A stretch of 64,000 nucleotides of DNA. Source: Valencia hispanica (Eukaryota > Chordata > Actinopteri > Cyprinodontiformes > Valenciidae). How positions within the stretch are numbered: the first letter of the stretch is position 1; each line of letters starts with the position of its first letter. Shown here piece by piece: positions 12,761 through 25,852 of the stretch. The notes under the pieces are model-generated. The model saw only the letters and a program-made list of their open reading frames with translations, had not been told where the DNA came from and did no database searches. The stretch covers positions 7,501-71,500 of the forward strand of contig OY747700.1 of the NCBI GenBank assembly GCA_963556495.2, written 5' to 3'. Both the position numbers and the translations under genes were made by a program.

Positions 12761-14579
12761 AAACACATAATTCATTAAAAACACAATCATTTAGTTTAAA
12801 AACACATAACTCATTACACATTTTATTCGAAAACACATAATACATTAAAAACATATTATACATTACACTCATTTACACATTTTATTTAAAAACATACATA
12901 TACATTACATTCATTTGCACATATTATTTAAAAAAAATATATCTATTCACACCCTCATGGGTGATTTTGACGATCGTGGGGACGGGTGGACCGTGGTGCG
13001 TCATGGGAGGCGTTCGCGTCCCTCATGGCAATCCCGGGCCATGGAGCGTGGGGGTCCCCGGGAGAAGGACCGAGCACCTCCCTTCTCCTACGGGAGGAGG
13101 GGTCAGCTCTCTATCCCTTACCCTTCCTGTCAAAAAGTCCATTCTTATGCAAAGTCCATTCCTATCAGCAGTCCCTTCCTGTGTAAAGTCCCTTCCTATG
13201 CAAAAGTCCATTCCTATCAACAGTCCCTTCCTGTGTAAAGTCCATTCCTGTTACAGGTCACTCATTTATATTGATTATGCCTTGCCCTGATGCTTTTTAC
13301 TAAACCTAAGGTCCGTGGAATATGTGCTTGACTTAGGATTAGGGAAAAGAGTCAGGGAAAGGCATGAAATTGAAGAAAGCGCCAACTAGTGGATGTCAAA
13401 ATCTGAAAAAATGACTCGAGAAAAGTATACCAATCGACTCCAAATGGTCTGAAACGTGCTCATAACTACTTTCTGGACGATGTTTTATACACTCCAACAC
13501 TTAGTACATTTTCGACATCTGCCGGTCCCATAGAAACCAATGGGACGACTTTGACGAGCCGTAACTCCCGAACCGTACGTCGTAGAGACTTGCAACCAAG
13601 ATCCGTCTGCCATAATTCGACCGTTCTGAGCAAGCCTGAAGTGTCCCCATGTCTCTACGACCTTCCGTTCCAGAGATACAGACCACCGGATGTCAAAAAG
13701 TGGGCGTATCTCAAGAACGGAAGCTCGTACGGTCAAACGGATGGAAGAAATCGAAAGCCAGACCCGTGGTACCGGGGGGTAGACGCTGGTCCCATGTCTC
13801 TATCATGTTCCTATCAAAAGTTACAGGACTTCAAAGTTTGCTCTGGGGGGGTACCACCACCTTATAAACCCCATATACCTATCTACATGTATGAAAAGTC
13901 CATTCCTGTCCAAATTCCATTCCTATCAGCAGTCCCTTCCTGGCAAAAGTCCATTTCTATGCAAAAACTCAATTTCTATGCAAAGTCCATTCTTATACAA
14001 AGTCCCTTCCTATGCAAAGTCCATTCTCATACACAGTCACCCATCTATTCTATCTATGCCTTGCCCTGATGCTTTTTACTAAACCTAAGGTCCGTGGGGG
14101 GGCACTCAAACTCGCTTCCTATATGGACACAGAAGGATCACCATGAATCTCGCTTCCTATCTGGACACAGAAGCATCACAGACACCCTCTCTGGGCACGT
14201 TTGGAACCTGCGTGCCATCCCGCATTGATAGATAGGTCACACGGCCATGTTACCAGACATCAAAAAACAATGTTGAGTCTGGGAAGTCGCTCCGAATCAT
14301 GCCATGTCGGGTGTCTACCAACCCGGCACGAGGCCCTGATTACAAATATCCTAGATCTGGCTCCATCAAACACTCCTATCTTCCATTTTGACCTTTTCGT
14401 TCGATCCTTTTTGGCCATTTTTGGAGTATCTCGGGAACCGTAAGTGCTATCGACACGGGGTCTTCGCCAGCGAGTCCGCCACCCCACAAAACCCCAGTGT
14501 AGACACTGGTTTCGTCCTCCTATCACTTTTAGTTTTTGACTTATCGGAACTTTATTCGATCCTCAGGTGGTGTTCATCC
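12761..14579 (+). repeat. Subtelomeric core repeat, copy 7 (left end missing 58 bp)
   Basis: Same 58-bp left truncation and same telomere junction as copy 6. Otherwise matches copy 1. Confidence 0.9.
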
Positions 14580-14940
14580 CTTAACCTAACCCTAACCCTA
14601 ACCCTAACCCTAACCCTAACCCTACCCTAACCCTAACCCTTACCCTTACCCTACCCTACCCTAACCCTTACCCTTACCCTTACCCTAACCCCTAACCCTA
14701 ACCCTAACCCTACCCTACCCTACCCTAACCCTACCCTACCCTACCCTAACCCTAACCCTACCCTACCCTAACCCTACCCTAACCCTTACCCTAACCCCTA
14801 ACCCTACCCTAACCCTTACCCTAACCCTTACCCTAACCCTTACCCTACCCTACCCTACCCTACCCTACCCTAACCCTAACCCCTTACCCTTACCCTAACC
14901 CTAACCCTAACCCTAACCCTACCCTAACCCTAACCCTAAA
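14580..14940. repeat. Telomeric spacer, class F (longest)
   Basis: 361 bp of telomeric variants. The last ~110 bp match the end of spacer C, so it looks like a fusion of a longer telomeric tract with a class C end. Confidence 0.88.
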
Positions 14941-16817
14941 TTTTTTTTGATTTTCACATTTTACAAATACATTACATTCATTTACACATTTGATTTAAAA
15001 ACACATAATTCATTAAAAACACAATCATTTAGTTTAAAAACACATAACTCATTACACATTTTATTCGAAAACACATAATACATTAAAAACATATTATACA
15101 TTACACTCATTTACACATTTTATTTAAAAACATACATATACATTACATTCATTTGCACATATTATTTAAAAAAAATATATCTATTCACACCCTCATGGGT
15201 GATTTTGACGATCGTGGGGACGGGTGGACCGTGGTGCGTCATGGGAGGCGTTCGCGTCCCTCATGGCAATCCCGGGCCATGGAGCGTGGGGGTCCCCGGG
15301 AGAAGGACCGAGCACCTCCCTTCTCCTACGGGAGGAGGGGTCAGCTCTCTATCCCTTACCCTTCCTGTCAAAAAGTCCATTCTTATGCAAAGTCCATTCC
15401 TATCAGCAGTCCCTTCCTGTGTAAAGTCCCTTCCTATGCAAAAGTCCATTCCTATCAACAGTCCCTTCCTGTGTAAAGTCCATTCCTGTTACAGGTCACT
15501 CATTTATATTGATTATGCCTTGCCCTGATGCTTTTTACTAAACCTAAGGTCCGTGGAATATGTGCTTGACTTAGGATTAGGGAAAAGAGTCAGGGAAAGG
15601 CATGAAATTGAAGAAAGCGCCAACTAGTGGATGTCAAAATCTGAAAAAATGACTCGAGAAAAGTATACCAATCGACTCCAAATGGTCTGAAACGTGCTCA
15701 TAACTACTTTCTGGACGATGTTTTATACACTCCAACACTTAGTACATTTTCGACATCTGCCGGTCCCATAGAAACCAATGGGACGACTTTGACGAGCCGT
15801 AACTCCCGAACCGTACGTCGTAGAGACTTGCAACCAAGATCCGTCTGCCATAATTCGACCGTTCTGAGCAAGCCTGAAGTGTCCCCATGTCTCTACGACC
15901 TTCCGTTCCAGAGATACAGACCACCGGATGTCAAAAAGTGGGCGTATCTCAAGAACGGAAGCTCGTACGGTCAAACGGATGGAAGAAATCGAAAGCCAGA
16001 CCCGTGGTACCGGGGGGTAGACGCTGGTCCCATGTCTCTATCATGTTCCTATCAAAAGTTACAGGACTTCAAAGTTTGCTCTGGGGGGGTACCACCACCT
16101 TATAAACCCCATATACCTATCTACATGTATGAAAAGTCCATTCCTGTCCAAATTCCATTCCTATCAGCAGTCCCTTCCTGGCAAAAGTCCATTTCTATGC
16201 AAAAACTCAATTTCTATGCAAAGTCCATTCTTATACAAAGTCCCTTCCTATGCAAAGTCCATTCTCATACACAGTCACCCATCTATTCTATCTATGCCTT
16301 GCCCTGATGCTTTTTACTAAACCTAAGGTCCGTGGGGGGGCACTCAAACTCGCTTCCTATATGGACACAGAAGGATCACCATGAATCTCGCTTCCTATCT
16401 GGACACAGAAGCATCACAGACACCCTCTCTGGGCACGTTTGGAACCTGCGTGCCATCCCGCATTGATAGATAGGTCACACGGCCATGTTACCAGACATCA
16501 AAAAACAATGTTGAGTCTGGGAAGTCGCTCCGAATCATGCCATGTCGGGTGTCTACCAACCCGGCACGAGGCCCTGATTACAAATATCCTAGATCTGGCT
16601 CCATCAAACACTCCTATCTTCCATTTTGACCTTTTCGTTCGATCCTTTTTGGCCATTTTTGGAGTATCTCGGGAACCGTAAGTGCTATCGACACGGGGTC
16701 TTCGCCAGCGAGTCCGCCACCCCACAAAACCCCAGTGTAGACACTGGTTTCGTCCTCCTATCACTTTTAGTTTTTGACTTATCGGAACTTTATTCGATCC
16801 TCAGGTGGTGTTCATCC
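14941..16817 (+). repeat. Subtelomeric core repeat, copy 8
   Basis: Full-length core and first copy of the second duplicated block. Equivalent to copy 1 with offset 14,571. Confidence 0.92.
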
Positions 16818-16982
16818 CTTAACCTACCCTTACCCTTACCCTAACCCTAACCCTAACCCTAACCCTAACCCTAACCCTAACCCTAACCCTACCCTACCCT
16901 ACCCTACCCTTACCCTACCCTTACCCTTACCCTAACCCTACCCTAACCCTAACCCTAACCCTACCCTAACCCTAACCCTAAA
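16818..16982. repeat. Telomeric spacer, class B
   Basis: 165 bp, same pattern as 2247-2411. Confidence 0.9.
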
Positions 16983-18859
16983 TTTTTTTTGATTTTCACA
17001 TTTTACAAATACATTACATTCATTTACACATTTGATTTAAAAACACATAATTCATTAAAAACACAATCATTTAGTTTAAAAACACATAACTCATTACACA
17101 TTTTATTCGAAAACACATAATACATTAAAAACATATTATACATTACACTCATTTACACATTTTATTTAAAAACATACATATACATTACATTCATTTGCAC
17201 ATATTATTTAAAAAAAATATATCTATTCACACCCTCATGGGTGATTTTGACGATCGTGGGGACGGGTGGACCGTGGTGCGTCATGGGAGGCGTTCGCGTC
17301 CCTCATGGCAATCCCGGGCCATGGAGCGTGGGGGTCCCCGGGAGAAGGACCGAGCACCTCCCTTCTCCTACGGGAGGAGGGGTCAGCTCTCTATCCCTTA
17401 CCCTTCCTGTCAAAAAGTCCATTCTTATGCAAAGTCCATTCCTATCAGCAGTCCCTTCCTGTGTAAAGTCCCTTCCTATGCAAAAGTCCATTCCTATCAA
17501 CAGTCCCTTCCTGTGTAAAGTCCATTCCTGTTACAGGTCACTCATTTATATTGATTATGCCTTGCCCTGATGCTTTTTACTAAACCTAAGGTCCGTGGAA
17601 TATGTGCTTGACTTAGGATTAGGGAAAAGAGTCAGGGAAAGGCATGAAATTGAAGAAAGCGCCAACTAGTGGATGTCAAAATCTGAAAAAATGACTCGAG
17701 AAAAGTATACCAATCGACTCCAAATGGTCTGAAACGTGCTCATAACTACTTTCTGGACGATGTTTTATACACTCCAACACTTAGTACATTTTCGACATCT
17801 GCCGGTCCCATAGAAACCAATGGGACGACTTTGACGAGCCGTAACTCCCGAACCGTACGTCGTAGAGACTTGCAACCAAGATCCGTCTGCCATAATTCGA
17901 CCGTTCTGAGCAAGCCTGAAGTGTCCCCATGTCTCTACGACCTTCCGTTCCAGAGATACAGACCACCGGATGTCAAAAAGTGGGCGTATCTCAAGAACGG
18001 AAGCTCGTACGGTCAAACGGATGGAAGAAATCGAAAGCCAGACCCGTGGTACCGGGGGGTAGACGCTGGTCCCATGTCTCTATCATGTTCCTATCAAAAG
18101 TTACAGGACTTCAAAGTTTGCTCTGGGGGGGTACCACCACCTTATAAACCCCATATACCTATCTACATGTATGAAAAGTCCATTCCTGTCCAAATTCCAT
18201 TCCTATCAGCAGTCCCTTCCTGGCAAAAGTCCATTTCTATGCAAAAACTCAATTTCTATGCAAAGTCCATTCTTATACAAAGTCCCTTCCTATGCAAAGT
18301 CCATTCTCATACACAGTCACCCATCTATTCTATCTATGCCTTGCCCTGATGCTTTTTACTAAACCTAAGGTCCGTGGGGGGGCACTCAAACTCGCTTCCT
18401 ATATGGACACAGAAGGATCACCATGAATCTCGCTTCCTATCTGGACACAGAAGCATCACAGACACCCTCTCTGGGCACGTTTGGAACCTGCGTGCCATCC
18501 CGCATTGATAGATAGGTCACACGGCCATGTTACCAGACATCAAAAAACAATGTTGAGTCTGGGAAGTCGCTCCGAATCATGCCATGTCGGGTGTCTACCA
18601 ACCCGGCACGAGGCCCTGATTACAAATATCCTAGATCTGGCTCCATCAAACACTCCTATCTTCCATTTTGACCTTTTCGTTCGATCCTTTTTGGCCATTT
18701 TTGGAGTATCTCGGGAACCGTAAGTGCTATCGACACGGGGTCTTCGCCAGCGAGTCCGCCACCCCACAAAACCCCAGTGTAGACACTGGTTTCGTCCTCC
18801 TATCACTTTTAGTTTTTGACTTATCGGAACTTTATTCGATCCTCAGGTGGTGTTCATCC
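16983..18859 (+). repeat. Subtelomeric core repeat, copy 9
   Basis: Full-length core, equivalent to copy 2 with offset 14,571. Confidence 0.92.
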
Positions 18860-19050
18860 CTTAACCCTTACCCTAACCCTAACCCTACCCTAACCCTTAC
18901 CCTTACCCTTACCCTAACCCTACCCTTACCCTAACCCTTACCCTAACCCTTACCCTACCCTACCCTACCCTACCCTACCCTAACCCTAACCCCTTACCCT
19001 TACCCTAACCCTAACCCTAACCCTAACCCTACCCTAACCCTAACCCTAAA
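18860..19050. repeat. Telomeric spacer, class C
   Basis: 191 bp, same pattern as 4289-4479. Confidence 0.9.
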
Positions 19051-20927
19051 TTTTTTTTGATTTTCACATTTTACAAATACATTACATTCATTTACACATT
19101 TGATTTAAAAACACATAATTCATTAAAAACACAATCATTTAGTTTAAAAACACATAACTCATTACACATTTTATTCGAAAACACATAATACATTAAAAAC
19201 ATATTATACATTACACTCATTTACACATTTTATTTAAAAACATACATATACATTACATTCATTTGCACATATTATTTAAAAAAAATATATCTATTCACAC
19301 CCTCATGGGTGATTTTGACGATCGTGGGGACGGGTGGACCGTGGTGCGTCATGGGAGGCGTTCGCGTCCCTCATGGCAATCCCGGGCCATGGAGCGTGGG
19401 GGTCCCCGGGAGAAGGACCGAGCACCTCCCTTCTCCTACGGGAGGAGGGGTCAGCTCTCTATCCCTTACCCTTCCTGTCAAAAAGTCCATTCTTATGCAA
19501 AGTCCATTCCTATCAGCAGTCCCTTCCTGTGTAAAGTCCCTTCCTATGCAAAAGTCCATTCCTATCAACAGTCCCTTCCTGTGTAAAGTCCATTCCTGTT
19601 ACAGGTCACTCATTTATATTGATTATGCCTTGCCCTGATGCTTTTTACTAAACCTAAGGTCCGTGGAATATGTGCTTGACTTAGGATTAGGGAAAAGAGT
19701 CAGGGAAAGGCATGAAATTGAAGAAAGCGCCAACTAGTGGATGTCAAAATCTGAAAAAATGACTCGAGAAAAGTATACCAATCGACTCCAAATGGTCTGA
19801 AACGTGCTCATAACTACTTTCTGGACGATGTTTTATACACTCCAACACTTAGTACATTTTCGACATCTGCCGGTCCCATAGAAACCAATGGGACGACTTT
19901 GACGAGCCGTAACTCCCGAACCGTACGTCGTAGAGACTTGCAACCAAGATCCGTCTGCCATAATTCGACCGTTCTGAGCAAGCCTGAAGTGTCCCCATGT
20001 CTCTACGACCTTCCGTTCCAGAGATACAGACCACCGGATGTCAAAAAGTGGGCGTATCTCAAGAACGGAAGCTCGTACGGTCAAACGGATGGAAGAAATC
20101 GAAAGCCAGACCCGTGGTACCGGGGGGTAGACGCTGGTCCCATGTCTCTATCATGTTCCTATCAAAAGTTACAGGACTTCAAAGTTTGCTCTGGGGGGGT
20201 ACCACCACCTTATAAACCCCATATACCTATCTACATGTATGAAAAGTCCATTCCTGTCCAAATTCCATTCCTATCAGCAGTCCCTTCCTGGCAAAAGTCC
20301 ATTTCTATGCAAAAACTCAATTTCTATGCAAAGTCCATTCTTATACAAAGTCCCTTCCTATGCAAAGTCCATTCTCATACACAGTCACCCATCTATTCTA
20401 TCTATGCCTTGCCCTGATGCTTTTTACTAAACCTAAGGTCCGTGGGGGGGCACTCAAACTCGCTTCCTATATGGACACAGAAGGATCACCATGAATCTCG
20501 CTTCCTATCTGGACACAGAAGCATCACAGACACCCTCTCTGGGCACGTTTGGAACCTGCGTGCCATCCCGCATTGATAGATAGGTCACACGGCCATGTTA
20601 CCAGACATCAAAAAACAATGTTGAGTCTGGGAAGTCGCTCCGAATCATGCCATGTCGGGTGTCTACCAACCCGGCACGAGGCCCTGATTACAAATATCCT
20701 AGATCTGGCTCCATCAAACACTCCTATCTTCCATTTTGACCTTTTCGTTCGATCCTTTTTGGCCATTTTTGGAGTATCTCGGGAACCGTAAGTGCTATCG
20801 ACACGGGGTCTTCGCCAGCGAGTCCGCCACCCCACAAAACCCCAGTGTAGACACTGGTTTCGTCCTCCTATCACTTTTAGTTTTTGACTTATCGGAACTT
20901 TATTCGATCCTCAGGTGGTGTTCATCC
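19051..20927 (+). repeat. Subtelomeric core repeat, copy 10
   Basis: Full-length core, equivalent to copy 3 with offset 14,571. Confidence 0.92.
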
Positions 20928-21085
20928 CTTAACCTACCCTACCCTTACCCTTACCCTTACCCTAACCCTAACCCTAACCCTAACCCTAACCCTACCCTAC
21001 CCTACCCTACCCTTACCCTACCCTTACCCTTACCCTAACCCTACCCTAACCCTAACCCTAACCCTACCCTAACCCTAACCCTAAA
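20928..21085. repeat. Telomeric spacer, class A
   Basis: 158 bp, same pattern as 212-369 and 6357-6514. Confidence 0.9.
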
Positions 21086-22962
21086 TTTTTTTTGATTTTC
21101 ACATTTTACAAATACATTACATTCATTTACACATTTGATTTAAAAACACATAATTCATTAAAAACACAATCATTTAGTTTAAAAACACATAACTCATTAC
21201 ACATTTTATTCGAAAACACATAATACATTAAAAACATATTATACATTACACTCATTTACACATTTTATTTAAAAACATACATATACATTACATTCATTTG
21301 CACATATTATTTAAAAAAAATATATCTATTCACACCCTCATGGGTGATTTTGACGATCGTGGGGACGGGTGGACCGTGGTGCGTCATGGGAGGCGTTCGC
21401 GTCCCTCATGGCAATCCCGGGCCATGGAGCGTGGGGGTCCCCGGGAGAAGGACCGAGCACCTCCCTTCTCCTACGGGAGGAGGGGTCAGCTCTCTATCCC
21501 TTACCCTTCCTGTCAAAAAGTCCATTCTTATGCAAAGTCCATTCCTATCAGCAGTCCCTTCCTGTGTAAAGTCCCTTCCTATGCAAAAGTCCATTCCTAT
21601 CAACAGTCCCTTCCTGTGTAAAGTCCATTCCTGTTACAGGTCACTCATTTATATTGATTATGCCTTGCCCTGATGCTTTTTACTAAACCTAAGGTCCGTG
21701 GAATATGTGCTTGACTTAGGATTAGGGAAAAGAGTCAGGGAAAGGCATGAAATTGAAGAAAGCGCCAACTAGTGGATGTCAAAATCTGAAAAAATGACTC
21801 GAGAAAAGTATACCAATCGACTCCAAATGGTCTGAAACGTGCTCATAACTACTTTCTGGACGATGTTTTATACACTCCAACACTTAGTACATTTTCGACA
21901 TCTGCCGGTCCCATAGAAACCAATGGGACGACTTTGACGAGCCGTAACTCCCGAACCGTACGTCGTAGAGACTTGCAACCAAGATCCGTCTGCCATAATT
22001 CGACCGTTCTGAGCAAGCCTGAAGTGTCCCCATGTCTCTACGACCTTCCGTTCCAGAGATACAGACCACCGGATGTCAAAAAGTGGGCGTATCTCAAGAA
22101 CGGAAGCTCGTACGGTCAAACGGATGGAAGAAATCGAAAGCCAGACCCGTGGTACCGGGGGGTAGACGCTGGTCCCATGTCTCTATCATGTTCCTATCAA
22201 AAGTTACAGGACTTCAAAGTTTGCTCTGGGGGGGTACCACCACCTTATAAACCCCATATACCTATCTACATGTATGAAAAGTCCATTCCTGTCCAAATTC
22301 CATTCCTATCAGCAGTCCCTTCCTGGCAAAAGTCCATTTCTATGCAAAAACTCAATTTCTATGCAAAGTCCATTCTTATACAAAGTCCCTTCCTATGCAA
22401 AGTCCATTCTCATACACAGTCACCCATCTATTCTATCTATGCCTTGCCCTGATGCTTTTTACTAAACCTAAGGTCCGTGGGGGGGCACTCAAACTCGCTT
22501 CCTATATGGACACAGAAGGATCACCATGAATCTCGCTTCCTATCTGGACACAGAAGCATCACAGACACCCTCTCTGGGCACGTTTGGAACCTGCGTGCCA
22601 TCCCGCATTGATAGATAGGTCACACGGCCATGTTACCAGACATCAAAAAACAATGTTGAGTCTGGGAAGTCGCTCCGAATCATGCCATGTCGGGTGTCTA
22701 CCAACCCGGCACGAGGCCCTGATTACAAATATCCTAGATCTGGCTCCATCAAACACTCCTATCTTCCATTTTGACCTTTTCGTTCGATCCTTTTTGGCCA
22801 TTTTTGGAGTATCTCGGGAACCGTAAGTGCTATCGACACGGGGTCTTCGCCAGCGAGTCCGCCACCCCACAAAACCCCAGTGTAGACACTGGTTTCGTCC
22901 TCCTATCACTTTTAGTTTTTGACTTATCGGAACTTTATTCGATCCTCAGGTGGTGTTCATCC
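21086..22962 (+). repeat. Subtelomeric core repeat, copy 11
   Basis: Full-length core, equivalent to copy 4 with offset 14,571. Confidence 0.92.
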
Positions 22963-23153
22963 CTTAACCCTTACCCTAACCCTAACCCTACCCTAACCCT
23001 TACCCTTACCCTTACCCTAACCCTACCCTTACCCTAACCCTTACCCTAACCCTTACCCTACCCTACCCTACCCTACCCTACCCTAACCCTAACCCCTTAC
23101 CCTTACCCTAACCCTAACCCTAACCCTAACCCTACCCTAACCCTAACCCTAAA
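22963..23153. repeat. Telomeric spacer, class C
   Basis: 191 bp, same pattern as 4289-4479. Confidence 0.9.
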
Positions 23154-25030
23154 TTTTTTTTGATTTTCACATTTTACAAATACATTACATTCATTTACAC
23201 ATTTGATTTAAAAACACATAATTCATTAAAAACACAATCATTTAGTTTAAAAACACATAACTCATTACACATTTTATTCGAAAACACATAATACATTAAA
23301 AACATATTATACATTACACTCATTTACACATTTTATTTAAAAACATACATATACATTACATTCATTTGCACATATTATTTAAAAAAAATATATCTATTCA
23401 CACCCTCATGGGTGATTTTGACGATCGTGGGGACGGGTGGACCGTGGTGCGTCATGGGAGGCGTTCGCGTCCCTCATGGCAATCCCGGGCCATGGAGCGT
23501 GGGGGTCCCCGGGAGAAGGACCGAGCACCTCCCTTCTCCTACGGGAGGAGGGGTCAGCTCTCTATCCCTTACCCTTCCTGTCAAAAAGTCCATTCTTATG
23601 CAAAGTCCATTCCTATCAGCAGTCCCTTCCTGTGTAAAGTCCCTTCCTATGCAAAAGTCCATTCCTATCAACAGTCCCTTCCTGTGTAAAGTCCATTCCT
23701 GTTACAGGTCACTCATTTATATTGATTATGCCTTGCCCTGATGCTTTTTACTAAACCTAAGGTCCGTGGAATATGTGCTTGACTTAGGATTAGGGAAAAG
23801 AGTCAGGGAAAGGCATGAAATTGAAGAAAGCGCCAACTAGTGGATGTCAAAATCTGAAAAAATGACTCGAGAAAAGTATACCAATCGACTCCAAATGGTC
23901 TGAAACGTGCTCATAACTACTTTCTGGACGATGTTTTATACACTCCAACACTTAGTACATTTTCGACATCTGCCGGTCCCATAGAAACCAATGGGACGAC
24001 TTTGACGAGCCGTAACTCCCGAACCGTACGTCGTAGAGACTTGCAACCAAGATCCGTCTGCCATAATTCGACCGTTCTGAGCAAGCCTGAAGTGTCCCCA
24101 TGTCTCTACGACCTTCCGTTCCAGAGATACAGACCACCGGATGTCAAAAAGTGGGCGTATCTCAAGAACGGAAGCTCGTACGGTCAAACGGATGGAAGAA
24201 ATCGAAAGCCAGACCCGTGGTACCGGGGGGTAGACGCTGGTCCCATGTCTCTATCATGTTCCTATCAAAAGTTACAGGACTTCAAAGTTTGCTCTGGGGG
24301 GGTACCACCACCTTATAAACCCCATATACCTATCTACATGTATGAAAAGTCCATTCCTGTCCAAATTCCATTCCTATCAGCAGTCCCTTCCTGGCAAAAG
24401 TCCATTTCTATGCAAAAACTCAATTTCTATGCAAAGTCCATTCTTATACAAAGTCCCTTCCTATGCAAAGTCCATTCTCATACACAGTCACCCATCTATT
24501 CTATCTATGCCTTGCCCTGATGCTTTTTACTAAACCTAAGGTCCGTGGGGGGGCACTCAAACTCGCTTCCTATATGGACACAGAAGGATCACCATGAATC
24601 TCGCTTCCTATCTGGACACAGAAGCATCACAGACACCCTCTCTGGGCACGTTTGGAACCTGCGTGCCATCCCGCATTGATAGATAGGTCACACGGCCATG
24701 TTACCAGACATCAAAAAACAATGTTGAGTCTGGGAAGTCGCTCCGAATCATGCCATGTCGGGTGTCTACCAACCCGGCACGAGGCCCTGATTACAAATAT
24801 CCTAGATCTGGCTCCATCAAACACTCCTATCTTCCATTTTGACCTTTTCGTTCGATCCTTTTTGGCCATTTTTGGAGTATCTCGGGAACCGTAAGTGCTA
24901 TCGACACGGGGTCTTCGCCAGCGAGTCCGCCACCCCACAAAACCCCAGTGTAGACACTGGTTTCGTCCTCCTATCACTTTTAGTTTTTGACTTATCGGAA
25001 CTTTATTCGATCCTCAGGTGGTGTTCATCC
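23154..25030 (+). repeat. Subtelomeric core repeat, copy 12 (innermost)
   Basis: Full-length core, equivalent to copy 5 with offset 14,571. It is the last core before the retroelement zone. Confidence 0.92.
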
Positions 25031-25233
25031 CTTAACCTTACCCTAACCCTAACCCTAACCCTAACCCTAACCCTAACCCTTACCCTAACCCTAACCCTAA
25101 CCCTAACCCTACCCTAACCCTAACCCTAACCCTAACCCTTACCCTAACCCTAACCCTAACCCTAACCCTAACCCTACCCTAACCCTAACCCTACCCTACC
25201 CTACCCTTACCCTACCCTAACCCCTTACCCTAC
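25031..25233. repeat. Telomeric spacer, class G
   Basis: 203 bp with a long run of uniform CCCTAA at its left, grading into CCCTA variants. It runs directly into the first ribozyme-bearing unit with no other sequence between. Confidence 0.88.
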
Positions 25234-25852
25234 CCTAACCCTTGACCCCTTTGCCTAACCCTAAGTCCTCCCACTCCTGAGTTGGTCTTTGTTTATAAAA
25301 AAAAGTTAAATTATAACACATTCAAAACTAAATTAATCTAAACTAAAATAAGTATATAAGGACAAACAAACACAAAGGACATGGAAAAGACAAGGGGGTG
25401 CCAGACGAAATTACACGTTGCAAACACGAGGGAAAGAGGGTTAAACACAAGAGGATAAAACACAAGGAGGGTATCCACTAGACCTGAAGAAGACAGAACA
25501 GAAGTCGAAACGCGTCGTCGAAGGTGGATGGGGGGCAACAAAAAGGTAAATAAAGCCAAATTAATGCTAATTAAAGGAAAGTAAGGGAAAGAAAGATGGT
25601 AAATAATATTAACTAGACCCCACCGGGCGACGGTGCGTAAATTTATTATTTATAGGGCTATGGACACCGAAACACGGTTGGGAATGGCCCGTGCACCTCC
25701 TGGTTCCCGTTGGGGACCAGGCTCATTCCACAAACCTATCCCGCCAGTGCCTTCCCAGTCGTGGTCCGTAGCCCCCTAAAGGCAATTTCGCCACCTAATT
25801 ATTATTAGATAGTTTCATTTATTTTAGCCCCACCCGGTTCTCCTCCCCTAAA
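25234..25852 (+). mobile_element. 619-bp non-coding unit with hammerhead-like fold, copy 1
   Basis: A non-coding unit that starts in CCTAACCCTTGACCCC and repeats at exactly 619 bp. It holds an AT-rich segment, a hammerhead-like fold at 25473-25529, and a GC-rich end with GGCCCGTGCACCTCCTGG. Both flanks and both unit ends contain telomere-like CCTAACCC. No meaningful ORF is present; the 73-codon minus-strand frame is open by chance. Small tandem elements with type I hammerheads are known in animals as retrozymes and are thought to be moved by Penelope-like enzymes. Assignment to that class is inference. Confidence 0.6.
25473..25529 (+). ncRNA. Hammerhead-ribozyme-like motif, unit 1
   Basis: In order: a distal helix I strand ATCCAC (25473-25478); a proximal helix I strand GAC; the core box CTGAAGA (25484-25490, fitting CUGANGA); helix II GAC/GTC (25492-25494 with 25504-25506); GAAA (25507-25510); a minimal palindromic helix III ACGCGT; a C at the expected cleavage position; the returning GTC; and GTGGAT (25524-25529), which pairs with ATCCAC. 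One extra A lies between the CTGAAGA box and helix II, a deviation from the textbook core. Activity is untested. Confidence 0.6.
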
